The notes beneath the pieces are model-generated. The model was not told the DNA's origin, did no database searches, and worked only from the letters and a program-made list of their open reading frames with translations. The position numbers and the translations under genes are program-made. From positions 1-64,000 of the forward strand of contig CAMXPV010000002.1 in assembly GCA_947245585.1 (NCBI GenBank): DNA of 64,000 nt, written 5' to 3'. Below are positions 55,039 to 61,400 of this stretch, piece after piece (the first letter of the stretch is position 1; the number at the start of each line of letters is the position of its first letter). The DNA is from an uncultured Lachnospiraceae bacterium. GTDB lineage: Bacteria; Bacillota; Clostridia; Lachnospirales; Lachnospiraceae.

Positions 55039-56991
55039 ATGATATTATCCGTAAACAACATAGAAAAATCCTTTCACGAGGTGCCTATACTGAAAAATAT
55101 ATCTTTTCATATAGAGGATTATGAGAAAGCTGCCATCGTTGGGATAAACGGCGCCGGTAAGACTACGCTCCTTCGCATTATTATGGGAGAGCTGTCTGCA
55201 GACGAAGGTCTTGTGACCATTGCAAAGGAAAAAACCGTCGGCTATCTCTCCCAACAGGAAGCGGTTTCCGGTGAAAACACCATCTATCAGGAGTTACTCC
55301 GTGTAAAGCAGCACATTCTTGACATGGAACAGCAGATGCACGCCATGGAATTACAAATGAAGGCTCTCTCCGGGGAACGATTATCTGAGCTTATGGATTC
55401 CTATGCCTCTCTGACCCATGCCTATGAAGCGGAAAACGGCTATGCCTACAAAAGCGAGCTCACAGGTGTCCTAAAGGGACTTGGCTTTTCGCAGGAAGAC
55501 TTTGACAAGCCGGTCTCTTCCCTCTCCGGCGGCCAAAAAACCCGCGTGGCGCTCGGAAAACTTCTCCTCCAAAAGCCAAACCTGATCATTTTGGACGAGC
55601 CCACAAACCATCTGGACTTAGCTTCTATCGCTTGGTTAGAAACCTATCTGCTGAACTATAAGGGGGCCGTGATCGTAGTTTCCCACGACCGCTATTTTCT
55701 CGACCGGATCGCCACCAAGGTGATTGAACTGGACAATACCAGGGCTACTGTCTTTTCCGGCAATTACTCGGCCTACGCCGCCGGTAAGGAAATACTGCGC
55801 ACAGCTGCCTATAACGCCTATATGAAGCAACAGCAGGAAATCAAACATCAGGAGGCGGTCATTGAGAAATTAAAATCCTTTAACCGGGAAAAATCCATCA
55901 AGCGGGCTGAGAGCCGCGAAAAAATGCTTGATAAGATTGAAGTATTGGAAAAACCCGCCGAAGTGCGCGCGGACATGCACCTAAAACTGGAGCCCAAATT
56001 CCAGAGCGGCAACGACGTGTTACAGGTGGAAGGGCTTGCCAAGTCCTTCGGGCCCCTCTCCCTCTTTGCGGATCTGTCATTTGAGCTGAAAAAGGGAGAA
56101 CATGTCGCCATCATCGGGGACAACGGTACGGGAAAAACAACTATCCTGAAAATCATTAACGAGCTGCTCCCTCCGGACAGCGGCACCATCCGCCTCGGGA
56201 CAAATGTTGCCATCGGTTATTACGATCAGGAACACCATGTGCTCCATCCGGAGAAGACACTGTTTCAGGAAATTTCCGACGATTATCCGAACCTGAACAA
56301 CACGGAAATCAGAAACACCCTGGCGGCCTTTCTCTTTACCGGGGAGGATGTTTTTAAAGTCATAAAGACATTAAGCGGCGGGGAGCGGGGACGGCTTTCC
56401 CTGGCAAAACTCATGCTCTCCGAAGCCAATTTCCTGATTCTGGACGAGCCCACAAACCATTTGGACATTACCTCCAAGGAGATTCTGGAAGATGCCTTAA
56501 ACGCCTACACCGGAACTGTGCTCTATGTGTCCCACGACCGTTACTTTATCAACAGAACCGCCCACCGCATCCTGGATCTGAACCGGAAGACGCTCACAAA
56601 CTATCTCGGAAACTACGATTATTATCTGGAGAAAAAGGACGAACAGCTCGCCAAACTAAACCCGGTTTGTGACGCTCCTGGTTCTGAACATAAAAATGGG
56701 GAACTGACCGCCGCGGATGTCAGTTTAGAGACAAATGCCTCCGCCTCCAAGCAGGACTGGAAAGCCATGAAAGAGCAGCAGGCTGCCGCAAGGAAACGGG
56801 AAAACGACCTGAAAAAATGCGAGTCCGAAATTGAGACACTGGAAACACGCAGCGCAGAGATCGAAACCCTTATGGCCTCTCCGGAAATTTGCACTGACGT
56901 GGCTAAACTTCAGGAATTAAATAAAGAAAAAGAAGAAATCGACCGGAAACTTTCCGATCTGATGGAAAAATGGGAGCTGCTCTCCGAGTAA
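55039..56991 (+). CDS. ABC-F family ATPase, YdiF-like
   Basis: Soluble duplicated ABC ATPase of the ABC-F family, whose members act on the ribosome (translation factors or antibiotic protection). Two cassettes are seen: Walker A GINGAGKTTLL, signature LSGGQKTR and DEPTNHLD, then GDNGTGKTTIL, LSGGERGR and DEPTNHLD. A linker (about 240-310) is rich in KQQQEIKHQE. The C-terminal 90 residues form a coiled coil. Length is 650. In B. subtilis ydiF lies near rex too, which favours a YdiF-type housekeeping role over a resistance gene. It is the only plus-strand gene after the left edge. Confidence 0.93.
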   Translation: MILSVNNIEKSFHEVPILKNISFHIEDYEKAAIVGINGAGKTTLLRIIMGELSADEGLVTIAKEKTVGYLSQQEAVSGENTIYQELLRVKQHILDMEQQMHAMELQMKALSGERLSELMDSYASLTHAYEAENGYAYKSELTGVLKGLGFSQEDFDKPVSSLSGGQKTRVALGKLLLQKPNLIILDEPTNHLDLASIAWLETYLLNYKGAVIVVSHDRYFLDRIATKVIELDNTRATVFSGNYSAYAAGKEILRTAAYNAYMKQQQEIKHQEAVIEKLKSFNREKSIKRAESREKMLDKIEVLEKPAEVRADMHLKLEPKFQSGNDVLQVEGLAKSFGPLSLFADLSFELKKGEHVAIIGDNGTGKTTILKIINELLPPDSGTIRLGTNVAIGYYDQEHHVLHPEKTLFQEISDDYPNLNNTEIRNTLAAFLFTGEDVFKVIKTLSGGERGRLSLAKLMLSEANFLILDEPTNHLDITSKEILEDALNAYTGTVLYVSHDRYFINRTAHRILDLNRKTLTNYLGNYDYYLEKKDEQLAKLNPVCDAPGSEHKNGELTAADVSLETNASASKQDWKAMKEQQAAARKRENDLKKCESEIETLETRSAEIETLMASPEICTDVAKLQELNKEKEEIDRKLSDLMEKWELLSE

Positions 56992-57003
56992 GAGGCAGCT
57001 CCC
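56966..57003 (-). terminator. icd terminator inside the ABC-F 3' end
   Basis: 9-bp perfect stem (GGGAGCTGC at 56972-56980, GCAGCTCCC at 56995-57003). On the minus strand it is followed by ATTTTT, just past the icd stop. On the plus strand no T-run follows, although the loop spans the ABC-F stop. Confidence 0.82.
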
Positions 57004-57012
57004 ACACTCGAT

Positions 57013-58221
57013 TTATGCAAGGCTGTCGAAGGTTTCCCGAATCGCCTTGATAAAGTCTTCGCTGTTTAACACTGTCACCTCTTTACGGGAAGTAATCAGC
57101 GCCAAATCCTTTGTCATCTTTCCGGCTTCAATCGTCTGCACCGTCGCCTTTTCCAGTCTGTCTGCAAAGTCTGTCAAATCCCGATTCCCATCCAGTTCTC
57201 CCCTCTTTCTGAGCGCACCCGTCCACGCATAGATCGTGGCTACGGAATTGGTGGAGGTCTCCTCTCCCTTCAAGTGCTTGTAGTAATGCCGCTGCACCGT
57301 ACCGTGCGCCGCCTCATACTCGTAAACGCCGTCAGGTGAAACCAGAACGGAGGTCATCATGGCGAGGGAACCGAAGGCGGAAGACACCATATCGCTCATC
57401 ACATCCCCGTCATAGTTCTTGCAGGCCCAGATAAAACCGCCCTTCGCCTTCATCACGCGGGCCACCGCATCGTCGATCAGTGTATAGAAATACTCGATAC
57501 CTGCCGCCTCAAATTTTTCCTTGTATTCCGCGTCAAAAATCTCCTGAAAAATGTCCTTAAAATTGTGATCATACTTTTTGGAGATCGTGTCCTTGGTGGC
57601 AAACCAGAGATCCTGCTTGGTATCAAGCGCATAGTTAAAGCAGGATTTTGCAAAGCTTGCAATGGACTGATCTGTGTTGTGAATCCCCTGTAAAATACCG
57701 GGGCCGGTAAATGTATGGATGGTCTCGCGAATCTCCGTGCCGTCCGCCGCTGTAAATACAAGCTCCGCTTTTCCCGCGCCCGGCACCTTGATCTCTGTAT
57801 TTTTGTAGACATCCCCGTAAGCATGTCTCGCTAACGTAATCGGTTTTTGCCAGTTTTTCACGCAAGGCTCAATGCCCTTTACGATGATGGGCTTACGAAA
57901 CACCGTTCCGTCCAATATTGCCCGGATCGTGCCGTTTGGACTCTTCCACATTTCTTTCAGATTGTACTCCGTCATTCTTGCCGCATTGGGCGTAATCGTC
58001 GCACACTTAACCGCCACGCCGTATTTCTTCGTGGCCTCCGCAGAGTCGATGGTAACCTGATCGTCTGTCTCGTTGCGGTGCTCCAGGCCAAGATCATAGT
58101 ATTCCGTCTTCAAATCGATATAAGGAAGAAGCAGTTCCTCCTTGATCATTTTCCAAAGAATCCGAGTCATTTCGTCCCCGTCCATCTCAACCAGAGGGGT
58201 TGTCATTTTAATTTTTTCCAT
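57013..58221 (-). CDS. icd: NADP-dependent isocitrate dehydrogenase, eukaryotic-like type
   Basis: Oxidative decarboxylation of isocitrate to 2-oxoglutarate with NADPH formation. The [11 protein letters not shown] start, the [26 protein letters not shown] substrate motif, [17 protein letters not shown] and [12 protein letters not shown] place it in the eukaryote-like IDH subfamily, not the E. coli Icd branch. Length is 402. Codon 6 ([11 protein letters not shown]) is a possible alternative start. It is cotranscribed behind gntR, whose end it overlaps by 14 bp. Citrate synthase and aconitase genes are not in the window. Confidence 0.94.
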   Translation of the reverse strand: MEKIKMTTPLVEMDGDEMTRILWKMIKEELLLPYIDLKTEYYDLGLEHRNETDDQVTIDSAEATKKYGVAVKCATITPNAARMTEYNLKEMWKSPNGTIRAILDGTVFRKPIIVKGIEPCVKNWQKPITLARHAYGDVYKNTEIKVPGAGKAELVFTAADGTEIRETIHTFTGPGILQGIHNTDQSIASFAKSCFNYALDTKQDLWFATKDTISKKYDHNFKDIFQEIFDAEYKEKFEAAGIEYFYTLIDDAVARVMKAKGGFIWACKNYDGDVMSDMVSSAFGSLAMMTSVLVSPDGVYEYEAAHGTVQRHYYKHLKGEETSTNSVATIYAWTGALRKRGELDGNRDLTDFADRLEKATVQTIEAGKMTKDLALITSRKEVTVLNSEDFIKAIRETFDSLA

Positions 58222-58924
58222 CTGTCATATTCTCCCCGTAAATTTCTTTCAATCCGTTTTTCACCATATTGTCGTAGGCGTTAATCATATGCTGATTCGC
58301 TAACTTCTCGGCAAGCGAAGCGTCCCCCGCCTTAATGGCCTCCATAATCTGCCTGTGTTCCTCGTTGGAGGCTCGTCCTCTGGTATTGGTGGCCAAAGTT
58401 TTCTGACGGACCCGCAGGACATATCTGTGAAAATCCCTCAACGTGTGTTCTAAAAGCTTGGAATCACAGGCCTCATAGAGAATGTCGTGAAACTTATTGT
58501 CAAGCTCTGCGATCTGATCTAAATGCCCCTTCTCCTCATGGAAATCCGCAAGATAGATATTCTCCTCCATCTCCTCCATCTGTTCCTTCGTAATCTTCTC
58601 CGTGGCGAGGCGGGCGCACAATCCTTCCAAAAGAGAACGGATCATATAGATATCTTTTACGTCTTTCGCCGTAATTCCCGTCACATAAGCGCCTTTATTA
58701 GGGACAATTTTAATCAGACCTTCCAATTCCAACTGCCGGAACGCTTCCCGGACCGGTGTGCGGCTCACTCCAAGCTCCTCGCCGATGGCCACCTCTTTCA
58801 GTTCTTCATGCTCCTTATATTTACCGCTTAAGATATCTTCCCGAAGCTTTTGAAACACCCGTCCCCGCAGGGAATACTTGTCATCTGAATCATACTTTTT
58901 ATCGTAGTTTGTCATTTTCTCCAC
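58208..58924 (-). CDS. GntR-family (FCD-type) transcriptional regulator
   Basis: Winged-helix N-terminus with [19 protein letters not shown] near residues 53-71 and an all-helical FCD C-terminal ligand domain. The metal-type ligands are in [23 protein letters not shown] and [11 protein letters not shown]. It reads GTG at 58924 or ATG at 58915 (GGAG very close). Because icd overlaps its end, it probably controls icd, and the palindrome on the promoter probably binds it. The effector, perhaps a TCA-related organic acid, is an inference. Confidence 0.88.
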   Translation of the reverse strand: MEKMTNYDKKYDSDDKYSLRGRVFQKLREDILSGKYKEHEELKEVAIGEELGVSRTPVREAFRQLELEGLIKIVPNKGAYVTGITAKDVKDIYMIRSLLEGLCARLATEKITKEQMEEMEENIYLADFHEEKGHLDQIAELDNKFHDILYEACDSKLLEHTLRDFHRYVLRVRQKTLATNTRGRASNEEHRQIMEAIKAGDASLAEKLANQHMINAYDNMVKNGLKEIYGENMTDGKN

Positions 58925-59022
58925 ACTTTTACATACATAAATTCCCGCAGGCAGACATTTACAATCATACTTACTTCAGATTTTCTGTCCACATCGGGTA
59001 TGAACTTCTTTGTACGAGTATA

Positions 59023-59051
59023 ATTGTATACAATATACGCGATCCTGTCAA
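59023..59051 (-). promoter_or_regulatory. gntR-icd promoter with GntR-type operator
   Basis: Minus-strand TTGACA (59046-59051), 17-bp spacer, TACAAT (59023-59028). A perfect palindrome ATTGTATACAAT (59023-59034) overlaps the -10 and fits the GntR half-site pattern (yGTM-KACr). The -35 lies in the final codons and stop of the subtilisin gene. Confidence 0.78.
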
Positions 59052-59968
59052 TAATATCTGCACATTTTTTCTATGTCGATCATCCCCCATCCCTGCTTAC
59101 TTCCATCCTCATACAGGTCTTTTGCGGTAAAAATCATCTGTCTCTTTACCTGTTCACTGCTGGCATAGGGAAATTTCTGTAAAAAGAGGGCGGCTGCGCC
59201 GGAAACAATCGGGGTGGACATGGATGTGCCGCTCTTTCTGATATAATTGTCTCTGTAGTTTCCCCTCCTGTCCCTGTAACAATTTACATTACAGGACATA
59301 ATGTCCGTACCGGGCGCTACGACATCCGGTTTTCTGTAAGGCAGATTGTCGCTGCCTCTTCCGGAATAGTTTTCACACAAATCTTTTCTCGCTCCGAAAT
59401 AGCCGCCCTCATGACATCCTACGGTAATCACTCTGCGGCTCTCGCCAAGCGGAGACAGAGATCCTTTCCCCGGCCCTTTGTTTCCGGCAGCGCATACCAC
59501 AACAACGCCCTGTTCACAGACCGCATCCAAAAGCCCGGAAAGCGCATCCATTCTCTCCCCATCCCCGCTCTCACCGATCCCGACAGAAATATTTAACACA
59601 CGAATGCGATATCGCAGGCGGTTTTCCATCACCCAGAGAAGCCCCTGGTACATGCTGTCGATGCTGCCCTCTCCTTTCTCGTCAAGCACTTTTCCCACAC
59701 AAAGTCTGCATGTAGGCGCAATCCCGGAAAACCGTCCTCTGGAAAGTCTTCCGCTCCCGCCGATGCATCCGGCCACATGGGTTCCGTGTCCGCTGTCATC
59801 GTAAGCATCCTTTTTGTCATTTACGAAATCTGAAAATGCAATAATACGGTCCTCAAAATCAGGATGACTGCCTATTCCCGTATCAAGAACCGCCACACAT
59901 ATTTCCTGCGATACCACATCATACTGTATTCTGTCGCTGCATCCCAGCTGTCTCTTTACCCTGTCCAT
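59048..59968 (-). CDS. Intracellular-type subtilisin-like serine protease
   Basis: Peptidase S8 with the full catalytic set: Asp29 (AVLDTGIG), His61 (HGTHVAG) and Ser249 (GTSMSTP), and the AAGNKGPGKG oxyanion Asn. 306 residues with no signal peptide and only about 20 residues before the catalytic domain, so no classical propeptide; this fits cytosolic ISP-like proteases. No clear ribosome site precedes the ATG, which lies 7 nt after a terminator T-run. Expression control is therefore unclear. Target unknown. Confidence 0.88.
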   Translation of the reverse strand: MDRVKRQLGCSDRIQYDVVSQEICVAVLDTGIGSHPDFEDRIIAFSDFVNDKKDAYDDSGHGTHVAGCIGGSGRLSRGRFSGIAPTCRLCVGKVLDEKGEGSIDSMYQGLLWVMENRLRYRIRVLNISVGIGESGDGERMDALSGLLDAVCEQGVVVVCAAGNKGPGKGSLSPLGESRRVITVGCHEGGYFGARKDLCENYSGRGSDNLPYRKPDVVAPGTDIMSCNVNCYRDRRGNYRDNYIRKSGTSMSTPIVSGAAALFLQKFPYASSEQVKRQMIFTAKDLYEDGSKQGWGMIDIEKMCRYY

Positions 59969-59975
59969 CGTACAT

Positions 59976-60014
59976 AAAAAAACTCCCGGCTTTAGATATA
60001 TATTATGCCGGGAG
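59976..60014 (-). terminator. Terminator of the DUF4143 ATPase gene
   Basis: 8-bp stem CTCCCGGC/GCCGGGAG (59983-59990 with 60007-60014) followed by seven T on the minus strand. Strong intrinsic terminator, ending 7 nt before the subtilisin ATG. Confidence 0.9.
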
Positions 60015-60035
60015 GCGATTTATGCGCATGTATAG

Positions 60036-61241
60036 CTAAACGATCAATCCCAAAAGCCAGTCCCTTGCATTAATACGACGGATGCCGTCATATTGAGCCT
60101 CTGGATCATCGTCGAGAGTCAATATAAATTTGGGATAATGATCACGAATCGCCATAAGCGGTCTCAATTCCCGTTCCAACGTTTTCTCATCCCGTACCGT
60201 TAATGCAACCTGATAATAAACGGTTCCCTTACTGTTTTTCGCAACAAAATCCACCTCAAAGCTATCTATTTTTCCGACATAAACATCATATCCCCTTCTA
60301 AGGAGTTCCAGATAAACCACATTTTCCAAGACATGCCCGGCATCATATGAACCGGATCCAAGAAGCATGTATCGTAGACCGATATCTACAACATAATATT
60401 TTTCCAGTGTTTTTAAATATTGTTTTCCCTTAATATTATATCTTTTCGCCTGATAAATAACATAGCTTTCCATCAATGCCTCTAAATATTTTTCTACTGT
60501 TCTTGTATCTGATTTTCTTCCATTTGAGGACAGCGTATCCGCAATTTTTTTAGACGAAAGAGGATTTCCTACATTATCAAACACAAACCGCAAAACACTT
60601 TTCAACATCATAACATCCGTAATTTTTTTTCTGCTGACAATGTCCTTAACGACAATAGAATTATATATTCCCTCCAAATAATCCCTGATTTCCTCCGGCT
60701 GTCCCTTCAGTTCTAAAGTGTACGGAAATGAGCTGTTTTCCAGATATTCGGTATATTTAATTCCCCGGTCGTTCATGCTTCCTGTACTTTCCACATATTC
60801 TTTAAACGAAAGCGGCAGCATTTCTATCTGCACATATCTTCCTGAAATTAAAGTAGCAATTTCGCCGGAAAGCATATACGCATTAGAACCGGTAATATAA
60901 ATGTCCGCATTACTTTTGATATAAAGACTATCAATCACCTTTGGAAAATTTTCTACATGTTGGATTTCATCTAAAAAAATATAGGTCATCTTATCTTTTA
61001 CAAGTCTGCCCTTTAAATAGGCATAGAGAGCCTTATAATCTGTCAACTCCTCATAATCCATATCCTCGAAATTAATTGCAATAATCTCTTCATCCAAAAT
61101 CCCCTGACTGCGCAGCCAATCCTGATAAATCGAAAGGAGGGTTGATTTTCCACAGCGCCGAATCCCCGTTACCACTTTAATCAACTGTTTATCCTTAAAC
61201 GCAATCAGTTTATTTAAATACTCTGTTCTTTCGATAAGCAT
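60036..61241 (-). CDS. AAA ATPase with DUF4143 C-terminal domain
   Basis: 401 residues from ATG 61241 (AGGAGG upstream). N-terminal P-loop ATPase: Walker A GIRRCGKST (residues 26-34), Walker B YIFLDEIQ, sensor ITGSNAYMLS. The C-terminal DUF4143/nuclease-like region has KQYLKTLEKYYVVDIGLRYMLLG and the EVDFVAKN motif typical of the family. Such genes are common and mobile in gut Firmicutes and archaea, and their function is unknown. The coding sequence is visibly more A/T-rich than its neighbours, which suggests acquisition. Own promoter at 61266-61294 and strong terminator. Confidence 0.88.
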   Translation of the reverse strand: MLIERTEYLNKLIAFKDKQLIKVVTGIRRCGKSTLLSIYQDWLRSQGILDEEIIAINFEDMDYEELTDYKALYAYLKGRLVKDKMTYIFLDEIQHVENFPKVIDSLYIKSNADIYITGSNAYMLSGEIATLISGRYVQIEMLPLSFKEYVESTGSMNDRGIKYTEYLENSSFPYTLELKGQPEEIRDYLEGIYNSIVVKDIVSRKKITDVMMLKSVLRFVFDNVGNPLSSKKIADTLSSNGRKSDTRTVEKYLEALMESYVIYQAKRYNIKGKQYLKTLEKYYVVDIGLRYMLLGSGSYDAGHVLENVVYLELLRRGYDVYVGKIDSFEVDFVAKNSKGTVYYQVALTVRDEKTLERELRPLMAIRDHYPKFILTLDDDPEAQYDGIRRINARDWLLGLIV

Positions 61242-61265
61242 TGCACATCCTCCTTGATTATAAAT

Positions 61266-61294
61266 AGTATATTCAAAAACTTTAAAATTATCAA
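61266..61294 (-). promoter_or_regulatory. Promoter of the DUF4143 ATPase gene
   Basis: Minus-strand TTGATA (61289-61294), 17-bp spacer, TATACT (61266-61271), in A/T-rich DNA. Confidence 0.72.
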
Positions 61295-61354
61295 TACTTT
61301 TTGTATTATAATCCAAAAACTTTTCATTTTGCAATCCTTTACGGATTACTCCGC

Positions 61355-61387
61355 AAAAAAAGAACACCCACCGTAAAGTGAGTGCTC
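61355..61387 (-). terminator. Terminator of the leucine-rich-repeat protein gene
   Basis: 10-bp stem with two G-U pairs (61362-61371 with 61378-61387), 6-nt loop, and seven T on the minus strand. 13 bp beyond the stop codon. Confidence 0.88.
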
Positions 61388-61400
61388 TCAATCTGCCTTT

